Below are positions 51,331-60,014 of a DNA stretch of 64,000 nt, in pieces (within the stretch, counting starts at the first letter, position 1; each line of letters opens with the position of its first letter). The notes below the pieces were generated by a model. The model was not told the DNA's origin. It searched no databases and was given only the letters and a program-made list of their open reading frames with translations. The stretch comes from Candidatus Saccharimonadota bacterium (GTDB taxonomy: Bacteria; Patescibacteriota; Saccharimonadia; Saccharimonadales; Saccharimonadaceae): contig CAJPUO010000002.1 in assembly GCA_905373795.1 (NCBI GenBank), positions 227,134 to 291,133 of the forward strand. Direction: 5' to 3'. The translations under genes were made by a program, and so were the position numbers.

Positions 51331-53298
51331 CTAGTCGATTTTTTGTAAAACAATCCCGGTTCTGGCCGGCAAATACACCTGCAGCTGATGTCCATTTTCC
51401 TGGGGCGAGGTAAAATATCGCGTTGAATCGTCTATGCGATTTTGTCCGCCAAACCGCTGGTCGTCGCTGTCCAAAATTACACCGTATGACCCAGCCGCTG
51501 CCGGCACGCCATAATCCGTCCACGACTGGCTGGGCGAAAAGTTAATGATGAAAAGGAGGTCGCCGCGTATGAAACTAACCACATGGTCGTGTTGGCGAAT
51601 GGCCAGGTAGTGAATGCCTGGGCCGTTAACCGCTTGGATGATTTTCATCAGGTTGGCGTCAAATTCGCCCAACCATTGGTATTTCAAAAATCCATTGTCG
51701 CGTAAACTCCACTGGCGCCGCGCGTGCTTGAATGACCAATTATTACCTTGGCGCGGAAAGTCGATCCACTCGGGGTGTCCAAATTCATTACCCATGAAAT
51801 TAAGGTAGCCGCCGCCGTGCAGTCCAGCTGTCAGCAGCCGAATCAGCTTGTGTAGCGCCACGCCGCGCTCGACCATCAGGTCGGGGTCGGTTTTATTCAT
51901 GTGCCAATACATTTCTTTGTCAACCAGCCGAAAAATCAGCGTTTTGTCGCCGACCAAGGCTTGGTCATGGCTCTCGGCGTAGCTGATGACTTTTTCCTCT
52001 GGGCGGTGCGAACTCGGCGTATGTGCCAATTCGCCCAAGTCCCAATCTTCGTCGCGCTTTTCCTTCAGCGTTTTGATCCAGAGGTCAGGCGCACCCATTG
52101 CTAATCGATAGTCAAAGCCCAGGCCGCCATATTCAGTCGGTGCCGCCAAGCCTGGTAGCCCGCTCATTTCTTCGGCGATGGTCGTGGCGTCGGAGCGAAC
52201 AGCGTGAATGATGTCATTTGCCAGCCTGAGATAGACCAGCGCGTCCTTGTCAACGTCGTCGCCAAAATAATCATTATAACTGGTGAAGCTTTTTCCCAAA
52301 CCGTGGTCGTGATATAGCATGCTGGTCACACCGTCAAATCGAAAACCGTCAATATGGTACTCATCCAACCACCAGTGGCAGTTGCTGGCCAAAAAGTGCA
52401 GCACTTCCGGTTTGCCATAATCAAACAGCCGCGAATCCCACGCTGGATGGTTGTGAGTTTTGAAATATTGCGTTGGATCACCCGCGAAATTACCGAGGCC
52501 TTCGACTTCATTTCTGGCGGCATGAGCATGAACGATGTCAATGATGACCCGCAATCCCAGTCCGTGCGCCGCGTCAACTAACCGCTTAAAATCATCCGGC
52601 GTGCCAAAGCGCGATGACACGGCGAAAAAATTACTAACATGATAGCCAAAACTGCCGTAGTACGGGTGTTCGGCGATGGCCATCAGCTGGATGGTATTAT
52701 AGCCAGCTTGTTTGATGCGCGGCAGGACGCCCGCGGTAAATTCGTTGAAGCTAGCAACCTTCTCCTCCTCACTGCTCATGCCGACATGCGCTTCGTAAAT
52801 CAGCGGCACGTTTGGCGCAGGTGGAATGTCATGCTGCCACTGATATGGCTCATCCGGCTGCCACACTACGGCCGAAAAATCCACCGAATCATCATCTTGA
52901 ATAACGTAGGTGGCGTATGATGGCAAGCGCCAGCCGTCGCCGTTCGGCCAATAGACGCGCAGCTTATATTTCTGCCCGTGGTGCAGCGCGTCTCTCGGCA
53001 AATCAACACTCCATTCGCCATGCGCGCCAGGCTGCAGGGCAAATTCCTCGCGCTCCTGCCAATCTGAAAAATCGCCAACCATCACTATGTGTGTAGCGTT
53101 TGGCGCCCATTCTCTAAAGATCCAACCGTCTTGAGTGCGGCGCAGTCCAAAATGATGAAACCCCAGCGCAAAATCTGCCGGCAATTTTCCATCCAAAACC
53201 TTCTTTAACGTCGACGAAACATACGCCTCGCGCGCCTTAATGACGCGTTCATGCGGCGCCAACCATGGATCCAGCTCAACCAGCGTTTTCTTGCTCAT
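51331..53298 (-). CDS. glgB: 1,4-alpha-glucan branching enzyme
   Basis: 655 residues from ATG 53298 (MSKKTLVELDPWLAPHER); the reading from 53532 overlaps tgt and its promoter. An N-terminal CBM48 (FREWAPNATHIVMVGDFSDW) is followed by a GH13_8 barrel with EAHVGMSSEE, HIDGFRFDGVTSML (nucleophile Asp), IAEEMSG (acid/base Glu) and YAESHDQAL. The C-terminal all-beta domain ends near TRYFTSPQENG. It makes alpha-1,6 branches in glycogen. The -10 TACACT lies 6 nt before ATG, so leaderless, and it is divergent from tgt with 39 bp between starts. With GT4 and GH57 it suggests a full storage-glucan cycle. Confidence 0.93.
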   Translation of the reverse strand: MSKKTLVELDPWLAPHERVIKAREAYVSSTLKKVLDGKLPADFALGFHHFGLRRTQDGWIFREWAPNATHIVMVGDFSDWQEREEFALQPGAHGEWSVDLPRDALHHGQKYKLRVYWPNGDGWRLPSYATYVIQDDDSVDFSAVVWQPDEPYQWQHDIPPAPNVPLIYEAHVGMSSEEEKVASFNEFTAGVLPRIKQAGYNTIQLMAIAEHPYYGSFGYHVSNFFAVSSRFGTPDDFKRLVDAAHGLGLRVIIDIVHAHAARNEVEGLGNFAGDPTQYFKTHNHPAWDSRLFDYGKPEVLHFLASNCHWWLDEYHIDGFRFDGVTSMLYHDHGLGKSFTSYNDYFGDDVDKDALVYLRLANDIIHAVRSDATTIAEEMSGLPGLAAPTEYGGLGFDYRLAMGAPDLWIKTLKEKRDEDWDLGELAHTPSSHRPEEKVISYAESHDQALVGDKTLIFRLVDKEMYWHMNKTDPDLMVERGVALHKLIRLLTAGLHGGGYLNFMGNEFGHPEWIDFPRQGNNWSFKHARRQWSLRDNGFLKYQWLGEFDANLMKIIQAVNGPGIHYLAIRQHDHVVSFIRGDLLFIINFSPSQSWTDYGVPAAAGSYGVILDSDDQRFGGQNRIDDSTRYFTSPQENGHQLQVYLPARTGIVLQKID

Positions 53299-53304
53299 GG
53301 TTAT

Positions 53305-53330
53305 AGTGTAGCGGAAAAAACTGATATAAT
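53305..53330. promoter_or_regulatory. Divergent leaderless promoter pair glgB/tgt
   Basis: Plus: TGA-TATAAT (53322-53330), 7 nt, ATG 53338. Minus: TACACT (53310-53305), 6 nt, ATG 53298. The two -10 boxes are only 14 bp apart, so the two polymerases would compete. Confidence 0.65.
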
Positions 53331-53337
53331 CTATCAA

Positions 53338-54543
53338 ATGAAACCATTTTCTTTTGAAATCACTTCGCGATTTAATGACACTTTGGCGCGCACCGGCATT
53401 ATTCACACGCCGCACGGGGATATTAAAACGCCGGCATTTATCGTGGTCGGCACTAAGGCTAATATCAAAGCGATGCTGCCCGAGATGGTGGCGGATGTTG
53501 GTGCGCAAGCGGTGCTGGCGAACGCTTACCATTTATATTTGCAGCCAGGCCATCAGCTCATCGAGAAGGCTGGTTATTTGGGCAAGTTTATGCATTGGGA
53601 CGGGCCGACATTCACTGATAGCGGCGGCTTTCAGGTGCTGAGTCTGGGTTCGGGCTTTAAGAAAGTTCTGGCGATGAGTACTGATGTTGATGAGGAAATT
53701 GCCATCGCTAAAAAATCGTCGCGCCACGCTTGGGTGGATGAAAATGGTGTGATGTTTAAATCGCACCTCGACGGCTCATACCATAAGTTTACGCCGGAAT
53801 TATCTATGCAGATTCAGGCGGGCATTGGCGCGGATATTACCTTCGCCTTTGATGAGCTGACTTCACTGATTGATCCGTATGAGTATCAAGTGGAGGCTTT
53901 GGCACGGACGCATGCCTGGGCGGAGCGCAGTTTGGCGGAAGTTAAACGTCTGCGTGAAGCTCGTCCCGACAAGCCATATCAAGCGTTATTTGGCGTGCTG
54001 CAAGGCGCAAATTATGAAGATTTACGTAAGCAAACGGCTGCGTTTTTAGGTGCAATGGATTTTGATGGCTACGGCATCGGCGGCGCGCTAGAAAAGGAAA
54101 CCATGGCGCAGACGATTCAGTGGGTTAATCAAATCTTGCCCGAGAACAAGCCGCGGCATTTGCTTGGCATCTCCGAGCCGGACGATATCTTTGCGGCGAT
54201 TGAGCAGGGAATTGATACCTTTGATTGCGTCAGTCCGACGCGTGTGGCCAGAAACGGTGCGGCTTACACGCCGTTTGGGCGGGTCAATGTTCGCGGCCAG
54301 AAATACCGTGAACTGTTTGAACCAATTATGGATGGTTGTGACTGTTATACGTGCCGCCATTACACCGCCGCCTATCTCTGCCATTTACTCCATGCCCGCG
54401 AATCTCTGGCTGGCACGCTGCTGTCGATCCACAATGAACGATTTATCGTCAAACTAGTTGATGATATTCGTGCCAGCCTAGAGGACGGAACGTTCTACGA
54501 ATTTCGCGAGGCGTTTCTTCATAAATATTATGCAAAATCATAA
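53338..54543 (+). CDS. tgt: Queuine/preQ1 tRNA-ribosyltransferase
   Basis: 401 residues from ATG 53338 (MKPFSFEITSRFNDT). The catalytic site has TDSGGFQVLSLG and DCVSPTRVARNG, and the zinc site CDCYTCRHYTAAYLCHL with a downstream His. The enzyme exchanges G34 for a queuine precursor in GUN anticodon tRNAs. No queuosine biosynthesis gene lies nearby, so the base may come from the host or be salvaged. The upstream start 53251 is rejected because it lies in glgB and before the -10. Confidence 0.93.
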   Translation: MKPFSFEITSRFNDTLARTGIIHTPHGDIKTPAFIVVGTKANIKAMLPEMVADVGAQAVLANAYHLYLQPGHQLIEKAGYLGKFMHWDGPTFTDSGGFQVLSLGSGFKKVLAMSTDVDEEIAIAKKSSRHAWVDENGVMFKSHLDGSYHKFTPELSMQIQAGIGADITFAFDELTSLIDPYEYQVEALARTHAWAERSLAEVKRLREARPDKPYQALFGVLQGANYEDLRKQTAAFLGAMDFDGYGIGGALEKETMAQTIQWVNQILPENKPRHLLGISEPDDIFAAIEQGIDTFDCVSPTRVARNGAAYTPFGRVNVRGQKYRELFEPIMDGCDCYTCRHYTAAYLCHLLHARESLAGTLLSIHNERFIVKLVDDIRASLEDGTFYEFREAFLHKYYAKS

Positions 54544-54630
54544 AATTAGCCCATAATGCTTTACTTCTGATATATAAAATAATACAATTTACCTAACTAA
54601 ACAGAGGTGTTTGGTTCGTAGTATTAACAA

Positions 54631-54643
54631 GTCCGAAGCGGAC
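54631..54643 (+). promoter_or_regulatory. Leader hairpin next to the ribosome binding site
   Basis: GTCCG-aag-CGGAC, 6 nt before GGAGG (54650-54654). The same hairpin precedes the lipoprotein gene at 56719-57309. Confidence 0.5.
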
Positions 54644-54660
54644 GGAATAGGAGGAACAAT

Positions 54661-55263
54661 ATGGGTAGTAGAGAAAGATATTTTGGTACGCCAGAAAATT
54701 CACTATTAAAACGGGGGGCTGCGGCCGTAGCAGCTGGAGTGTTAGCATTGTCTCTTTCCGCCTGTAAAACAACAAATGCAACTTACCCAAATAGCGGCAG
54801 CGAGATTTCTACTAGCGTAGGTAATGGCGATGAGGCAGCGCCGGGTGTGAGCTACGATAACGACAATGGCAAATGGGAAAAAGTTGAAGCTACAACGGAA
54901 ACCCGCACTGATCCAAGAGAAGGTCTTGCTGTCGTTGATGGTGTTCTGACTGTTTGTATTGGAGACGACTTGTACAAATACAATAAGCCGGAAGATGATA
55001 CATTGAATTCGTTTAAGATTACAACAGATGAAAATCTTGTTTCCGTTAATGACCCGACCTGCATAGGATCTCATCCTGATAGTAGTAGCGGATGGGGTAC
55101 TTATATAGAAAACGATAGCAATGAAAAAGGTGTTATGTCATGTGTAAAATATAAGGACGGAGAAGCAGAGGTTTATGCTGAAACGAACAAAACAGACACG
55201 ACAGTAAAACGGAATGCAATAAGGGGCGGATGCTATTTTACGAGAAAAAATAACTCTCAATAA
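54661..55263 (+). CDS. Putative lipoprotein
   Basis: A 200-residue protein. The N-terminus (MGSRERYFGTPENSLLKRG) is long and basic, the h-region AAAVAAGVLALSLSAC ends in a lipobox Cys (position about 35). A Ser/Thr/Asn/Glu-rich spacer is followed by a small Cys-containing domain (VLTVCIGDDLYKY, DPTCIGSHPD, GVMSCVKYKD, GGCYFTRK) whose four Cys may form two disulfides. The function is unknown. A strong AGGAGGAAC site precedes ATG. A six-G run follows codon 16 (54716-54721). Confidence 0.72.
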   Translation: MGSRERYFGTPENSLLKRGAAAVAAGVLALSLSACKTTNATYPNSGSEISTSVGNGDEAAPGVSYDNDNGKWEKVEATTETRTDPREGLAVVDGVLTVCIGDDLYKYNKPEDDTLNSFKITTDENLVSVNDPTCIGSHPDSSSGWGTYIENDSNEKGVMSCVKYKDGEAEVYAETNKTDTTVKRNAIRGGCYFTRKNNSQ

Positions 55264-55404
55264 AACAATTTTCATAACTAAATTACCTAACCGTTATTTA
55301 CAATTATTCGGTTATTCGCTATAATTAAACACATACGCCGTGAGGTCTGTTTAATGGACTGTACCCGCGTGAAAATATAATTAAATAAAGGAGAACTTCT
55401 ACAA

Positions 55405-56589
55405 ATGGCAGATGCATTTGACCGAAGCAAACCGCACGTTAACGTGGGTACAATGGGCCACGTTGACCACGGTAAGACGACGCTGACTGCTGCAATTACC
55501 GCAGTGTTGGCAAAGCGCCTCCCAAGCGCAGTTAACAAACCCGTTGCGTACAATCAGATTGACAATGCTCCGGAAGAGCGCCAGCGCGGTATTACGATCG
55601 CTGCTTCGCACCAAGAATACGAGTCGCCAAAGCGCCACTATGCGCATGTTGACATGCCAGGCCACGCTGACTACGTCAAGAATATGATTACTGGTGCTGC
55701 CCAGGTTGACGGCGCAATCTTGGTGATTGCTGCAACCGACGGCCCGATGCCGCAAACCCGCGAGCACGTGCTGCTAGCAAAGCAGGTTGGCGTGCCAAAG
55801 ATCGTTGTCTTCCTTAACAAGATGGACATGGCTGACGCAGACATGGTCGAACTGATTGAAGAAGAAGTCCGCGAGCTGCTTGCTAAGAACGGCTTTGACG
55901 AGAATGCCCCAATTATCAAGGGTTCAGCTCTTAAGGCGTTGGAAGGCGATGAGAAGTACGAAGATTCCATCATGGAACTAGTCGAGGCTATGGACGAATA
56001 CATCCCAGAGCCGAAGCGTGACCTAGATAAGCCATTCTTGATGCCAATTGAGGATGTCTTCTCGATCAAGGGCCGCGGTACTGTGGCAACTGGTCGTATC
56101 GAGCAGGGTGTTGTTAAATTGAACGACGAAGTTGAAATCGTTGGTTTGAAGCCAACTCAGAAGTCAGTGGTGACTGGCATTGAGGCGTTTAAGAAGTCTC
56201 TTGACCAAGGTCAGGCAGGCGACAACGCTGGTGTCTTGCTGCGCGGTATTGAGCGTACTGACATTGAGCGCGGCCAGGTTTTGTGTAAGCCGGGTACAAT
56301 TACCCCACACACTGAATTTGAAGCTGAAGTTTACATCTTGAAGAAGGAAGAAGGCGGTCGCCACACTCCATTCTCCAAGGGCTACAAGCCGCAGTTCTAC
56401 TTCCGCACCACGGATGTGACTGGCGAGGTTGAATTGCCAGCTGACAAAGAAATGGTCATGCCAGGCGACACCGTAACCTTTAAGGTTAAGTTGCTCGCCC
56501 CAATCGCTATGGAGCAAGGTCTGAACTTTGCTATCCGCGAAGGCGGCCGCACCGTTGGTGCTGGTGTTGTGACGAAGATTGATAAGTAA
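55405..56589 (+). CDS. tuf: Elongation factor Tu
   Basis: A 394-residue EF-Tu, delivering aminoacyl-tRNA to the ribosome. G1 GHVDHGKTT, effector RGITIA, G3 DMPGHADYVKNM, G4 NKMDM and the C-terminal barrel (GRIEQGVV, GVLLRGIERTDIERGQVL shortened) are complete. The coding sequence shows highly biased codons (for example CTG/AAG/GGC) compared with its accessory neighbours. The leader of about 80 nt starts after TATAAT near 55319 and has an AAAGGAG site. A terminator follows. It is not in a str operon with fusA here. Confidence 0.97.
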   Translation: MADAFDRSKPHVNVGTMGHVDHGKTTLTAAITAVLAKRLPSAVNKPVAYNQIDNAPEERQRGITIAASHQEYESPKRHYAHVDMPGHADYVKNMITGAAQVDGAILVIAATDGPMPQTREHVLLAKQVGVPKIVVFLNKMDMADADMVELIEEEVRELLAKNGFDENAPIIKGSALKALEGDEKYEDSIMELVEAMDEYIPEPKRDLDKPFLMPIEDVFSIKGRGTVATGRIEQGVVKLNDEVEIVGLKPTQKSVVTGIEAFKKSLDQGQAGDNAGVLLRGIERTDIERGQVLCKPGTITPHTEFEAEVYILKKEEGGRHTPFSKGYKPQFYFRTTDVTGEVELPADKEMVMPGDTVTFKVKLLAPIAMEQGLNFAIREGGRTVGAGVVTKIDK

Positions 56590-56610
56590 TCTCGCGCCGC
56601 AAACCTAATG

Positions 56611-56640
56611 AAATCCCCCGGATTGTACCGGGGGATTTTT
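56611..56640 (+). terminator. Intrinsic terminator after tuf
   Basis: AAATCCCCCGG (56611-56621) with CCGGGGGATTT (56628-56638), followed by TT. A very stable stem. Confidence 0.9.
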
Positions 56641-56718
56641 AGTGGGGAGGTATTAAATTTATTGCTTTGCAGACAGTCAAGGTAAAGTGTCTATGTGATA
56701 GTTGCTTTCAGGTGAGTT

Positions 56719-57309
56719 TTAGTCTACTTCGCTTTCGCGGTAAATTATATAAGATGTAGGGAGACCTTCTTTTTTATAATCCTGCTTTTTAATAGTAAAC
56801 CTGTCATCAACTAAAGCTAAATCATCAAATATTAACACACTTTCGTCTAATAGGTTAGCTTCTCTTGTTACTTTAAATCCGTACGTTGGGTTTAGACATT
56901 CATTAGAGTTTGGTATCTCGCTGTCCTTAGTAAACGAATCACCGATAAGTTCGCTGTTGATGAGTTTTTCGTCAGTATCACTGCTGCTGTATCTAGCTGT
57001 ATAACCGCTTTCAAAACTAACAAGCGTGCTTCCATCGCAAACGCTTACATAGCAGCGTCCCATTCCGTCTTCGTCAAGGTTGCAATGTCCTGCCCATCCG
57101 TCCTCCGGGCTGCCAGTCGTTGATTGTTCAATAACATTATTGACAGATCGCGAACCCGAGCCTCCGCCAGCAGCAGTGCTTTCGCATCCAGCTGCCAAGC
57201 CGGCAGCTGATGCAACTACCGCCACTGCGCCAATCACCCTAGCTAACGGACTTCTTTTAAACTTTTCTAAGAAGTTGCTCCCCCATGAAAGGTTCTCACC
57301 GTTTGCCAT
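56719..57309 (-). CDS. Putative lipoprotein
   Basis: 196 residues from ATG 57309 (MANGENLSWGSNFLEKF); the upstream Met codons at 57366 and 57333 would lie beyond the GGGAG site. The h-region AVAVVASAAGLAAGC ends at a lipobox Cys (about 43), followed by a Gly/Ser-rich spacer (GGGSGSRS). The exported domain has four Cys (GHCNLDEDG, GRCYVSVCDGS, NECLNPTYG). Its signal resembles that of the lipoprotein at 54661 in having a long basic N-region, and both mRNAs carry the same leader hairpin. Function unknown. Promoter: TTTACT, 16 bp, TATAAT on the minus strand. Confidence 0.7.
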   Translation of the reverse strand: MANGENLSWGSNFLEKFKRSPLARVIGAVAVVASAAGLAAGCESTAAGGGSGSRSVNNVIEQSTTGSPEDGWAGHCNLDEDGMGRCYVSVCDGSTLVSFESGYTARYSSSDTDEKLINSELIGDSFTKDSEIPNSNECLNPTYGFKVTREANLLDESVLIFDDLALVDDRFTIKKQDYKKEGLPTSYIIYRESEVD

Positions 57310-57324
57310 AATATTACTCCCTTC

Positions 57325-57338
57325 GTCCGCCATCGGAC
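57325..57338 (-). promoter_or_regulatory. Leader hairpin next to the ribosome binding site
   Basis: Minus strand GTCCG (57338-57334)-ATGG-CGGAC (57329-57325), 4 nt before GGGAG. It matches the hairpin at 54631-54643. Confidence 0.5.
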
Positions 57339-57410
57339 AATTATGATGTTCTCTAGACCACCTCAATCTAGTTACCCCGGATTATACACTATTTGTAAAA
57401 AAGTAAAAAT

Positions 57411-57442
57411 CTTGACAATTCGTTACAGCTTATGCCAAAATA
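57411..57442 (+). promoter_or_regulatory. Promoter of ldh
   Basis: TTGACA, about 18-bp spacer, CAAAAT; the leader before the start codon is about 30 nt with an AAAGGAG site. Confidence 0.5.
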
Positions 57443-57479
57443 AATTAGCGAATATCATAAAAATCAAAAGGAGATTTTG

Positions 57480-58403
57480 GTGAATAAACAAAAATTGGTG
57501 ATTATTGGTGGCGGCGGGATGGTTGGCGCAACGGCGGCGTATGCGTGTGCTCTGCGCAGTGTGGTTGAGGAGATTGTGCTGATTGATCGTAATGCGGATT
57601 TGGTTTGGGGCCAGGCAGCAGATATTAACGATGCCATGGGACTTGACCGTAATGTTGAGGTGCGCGCTGGCGATTACAGCGATATCGCTACCGACGACAT
57701 TGTAGTGATTACCGCTGGAGCGCCGCAAATGCCAGGACAGACGCGGCTGGAATTGGTTGGCGTCAATGCTAACATTATGCGTGATATTGTAAAAAACATT
57801 ATGGCGGGCGGCGCTAAACCGTATCTGGTCGTCGTCAGTAATCCGGTTGATGTATTGACCTATGTGGCGTTGAAAGAATCGGGATTGCCGAAAGCCAGAG
57901 TGTTTGGTACGGGGACGACGCTGGATACATCGCGGCTGAAATCGTATTTGGCGGATGCGTTGAATGTCGACAGTAAGGCGGTTGACGTTTACATTCTCGG
58001 CGAGCACGGCGACTCTTCGTTCTCAACCATTGAGACAGCGCAAGTCGGCGAAGTGCCGATCAGGGAGTATCCGGGTTTTACTGATGAGCTAGTAGATAAT
58101 ATTGAGCAAAAAATCCGCGACCGCGCTTATCGCGTGATTGACACGAAAAAATCGACATATTTCGCTATTGGCTTCGTTATTTCTAAGATTGTCTCGGCGT
58201 TGCGTCATTCAGCTCACACTGTGTATCCGGTTTGTTCGCTGGCTGAAGGTGAATATGGTTTGGACAATGTCGTGCTGGGCTTGCCTTCTACCATTTCGTC
58301 AGACGGCGTGAAGATTCTGGCTGGATATCCTTTGACCGAGCGCGAACAAGCAGCGCTACGTCATTCAGCCGAAGTCGTATCTGAGATAATCCGCAGTTTG
58401 TAG
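57480..58403 (+). CDS. ldh: L-lactate dehydrogenase
   Basis: 307 residues from GTG 57480 (a TTG at 57477 is an alternative start in the same frame), 6 nt after AGGAG. The N-terminal Rossmann motif IIGGGGMVGATAAYAC, the substrate loop SNPVDVLTY and the active-site stretch GEHGDSSFST (catalytic His) are present. It reduces pyruvate to L-lactate with NADH, regenerating NAD in a fermentative cell. The Gln/Arg specificity loop AGAPQMPGQTRLELV (Gln-Met-Pro-Gly) supports lactate over malate dehydrogenase. It is monocistronic. Confidence 0.93.
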   Translation: MNKQKLVIIGGGGMVGATAAYACALRSVVEEIVLIDRNADLVWGQAADINDAMGLDRNVEVRAGDYSDIATDDIVVITAGAPQMPGQTRLELVGVNANIMRDIVKNIMAGGAKPYLVVVSNPVDVLTYVALKESGLPKARVFGTGTTLDTSRLKSYLADALNVDSKAVDVYILGEHGDSSFSTIETAQVGEVPIREYPGFTDELVDNIEQKIRDRAYRVIDTKKSTYFAIGFVISKIVSALRHSAHTVYPVCSLAEGEYGLDNVVLGLPSTISSDGVKILAGYPLTEREQAALRHSAEVVSEIIRSL

Positions 58404-58427
58404 CAAAATCCGTACAAGTGCTGTTGT

Positions 58428-58456
58428 TTGACAAAATATATTATCTATAGTATATT
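58428..58456 (+). promoter_or_regulatory. Near-leaderless promoter
   Basis: TTGACA (58428-58433), 17-bp spacer, TATATT (58451-58456), 9 nt, ATG 58466. Confidence 0.75.
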
Positions 58457-58465
58457 TGAACAGCT

Positions 58466-59076
58466 ATGGAAAAGTTGCCGCATATATCACGCAGAGAGAA
58501 GCGAGAGTCAATGGCTAAAGCGCTTGGAGAGTATGTCAGCCCGCTGATCGCTGATATGTATCAAACCGCCTTGAATCTGTTTCCGGCTCGCACACTGGAG
58601 GAAATGCGAGTTGTTATTAAAGAAGATAGCGGCGATTTCAGGGGTGGCGAAGGCGAGCAGGATGGCGAAAAAGTTCCGATGATTGTTATTGGCATGCAAG
58701 AGACGCTTGCCAGTCCGAATCTTATAGCACGGATGTCGTCTCGACTAGGTATACCGCGCGAGTACCTTGAAAATGAAAGGACTGGTCGCCGTGTTGTTGG
58801 GTTGGTAGCATTTTGCCATGAGTTGGGCCACATAATCCAGCTTGACGATAGGGTGATGCGGGCATAGACAATACTATCGTGCCTCTACCGATGGACTATA
58901 CACCTGAGCAGTATCAAGCATATGTCCAGTCTGATCGTGAAGCTAATGCTGATTACATCGCAGCTTGTATTTTGGCAGCAAGCCAGTTGGGTGAAGCTGT
59001 GGGTTATCAACCGCCTATCGAAGACGCTGCTCAGTGGCGTCAATGGGTCGCGGCAAATCCAGTGATTCTGGACTAG
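58466..59076 (+). pseudogene. HExxH metallopeptidase-like gene broken by a frameshift
   Basis: ATG 58466 begins MEKLPHISRREKRESMAKAL and runs to a stop at 58867 just after AFCHELGHIIQLDDRV. The -1 frame continues without a stop from the same point as DAGIDNTIVPLPMDYTPEQY and DREANADYIAACILAAS to 59076. Together they resemble small metallopeptidases of the ImmA/IrrE kind: HELGH supplies two His, and EANADYIAA the third acidic ligand, but the break separates these residues. The break is close to GATAGGGTGATGCGGGC. A near-leaderless promoter drives it. Homology is by motif only; alternatively the two frames are separate genes. Confidence 0.6.
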
Positions 59077-59199
59077 TCATACACCAGACATCGTGGTATA
59101 CTTATCAAGTATTATTAAATTTGCCTCGAGAACTCGGCCAGCCGTTAGGAAATATCCGCGATTCGAGCAGAGGTTACGAGGCCGCACAAAGGAGGAGCT

Positions 59200-59517
59200 A
59201 TGGCTCAAGATACAGGAATTAAAATCCGCATTCGCTTGAAGGCGTACGACCATAAGGTTATCGACCAGTCGGCAAAACAAATTATCGATACGGCAATTCG
59301 CACTGGCGCGAACGTCGCCGGTCCAGTGCCGCTGCCGACTCGCCGCAGTACCTACACGGTAGTAAAAAGCCCGCACGTTTATAAAATGGGCGGCGAAACC
59401 TATGAGCGCCGCGTCCACAAGCGGTTGATCGACATCACCAACGCCACGCCAAAGACTATCGACAGCTTGCAGAATTTGAACTTGCCAGCTGGCGTTGATG
59501 CTGAAATTCGTATGTAA
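59200..59517 (+). CDS. rpsJ: 30S ribosomal protein uS10
   Basis: A 105-residue protein. The N-terminus KIRIRLKAYDHKVIDQSAKQ and the centre GPVPLPTRRSTYTVVKSPHV are typical uS10. A GGAGGAG site precedes ATG. In most bacteria rplC follows directly, but here a terminator (59537-59564) closes the unit and two non-ribosomal genes intervene. A TATACT box lies at about 59096. Confidence 0.96.
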   Translation: MAQDTGIKIRIRLKAYDHKVIDQSAKQIIDTAIRTGANVAGPVPLPTRRSTYTVVKSPHVYKMGGETYERRVHKRLIDITNATPKTIDSLQNLNLPAGVDAEIRM

Positions 59518-59536
59518 TTTTACTACGTCAGAAACT

Positions 59537-59564
59537 TCCGCCTCTTGAACGGGGCGGATTTTTT
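59537..59564 (+). terminator. Intrinsic terminator after rpsJ
   Basis: TCCGCC (59537-59542) with GGCGGA (59553-59558), then six T. It separates rpsJ from the rest of the S10 cluster. Confidence 0.8.
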
Positions 59565-59568
59565 ATGC

Positions 59569-59574
59569 TATAAT
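59569..59574 (+). promoter_or_regulatory. Extended -10 box
   Basis: TGC-TATAAT, 12 nt before ATG 59587, directly after the rpsJ terminator. Confidence 0.55.
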
Positions 59575-59586
59575 TTCATCAAGTTT

Positions 59587-59922
59587 ATGGCAAAACAAAA
59601 AAGACCGCACACCTACGCACGCAACCGTTCAAAATCCAGCGAACTATTTAACCGCAAGGGACGGGAGAAAATTTACGAGAACGATAGCGCATTTTTTACT
59701 AAATTGGTAATATTCGTAGTCCTTAGCGCTTTGTGGATTAGACTGAAAAATCCATTTGAAATAGGTATCTTTTCCGTACAGGCTGTGCCGGCCGGCTTGC
59801 TGGTTGCGCTGCTCTTAGTTTTAAAAATTGAAAAGTATCAATTTAACCGAAAAATTTGGTATGTCACCCTCATTTTAATGGCAATCTTAACCTCGTTTAC
59901 GCCGGTGGGCGTGATAATTTGA
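59587..59922 (+). CDS. Small membrane protein inserted in the S10 cluster
   Basis: 111 residues from ATG 59587 (MAKQKRPHTYARNRSKSS). The very basic N-terminal half is followed by three hydrophobic helices (about residues 38-52, 60-78 and 86-104). It resembles small integral membrane proteins that follow ribosomal genes in CPR, but I know no function. It has its own promoter, so it does not depend on rpsJ transcription. The start at 59545 is rejected because it lies in the rpsJ terminator. Confidence 0.65.
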   Translation: MAKQKRPHTYARNRSKSSELFNRKGREKIYENDSAFFTKLVIFVVLSALWIRLKNPFEIGIFSVQAVPAGLLVALLLVLKIEKYQFNRKIWYVTLILMAILTSFTPVGVII

Positions 59923-59985
59923 TTGACGCTTGCAGTTGAGATGGTTAAAAGAAACCTTGGAAAAAGCGGATGCCATAACGTATAT

Positions 59986-60014
59986 TTGACATTTTAACCA
60001 TTTTTAGCTACAAT
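59986..60014 (+). promoter_or_regulatory. Leaderless promoter of the C8-tract gene
   Basis: TTGACA (59986-59991), 17-bp spacer, TACAAT (60009-60014), CAAAAC, ATG 60021. This fixes the start codon. Confidence 0.8.

Noticed and set aside
54716..54721. G6 run in the lipoprotein signal region as a phase-variation tract
   Set aside because: The gene is in frame and the run is short; alone it is not evidence of switching.
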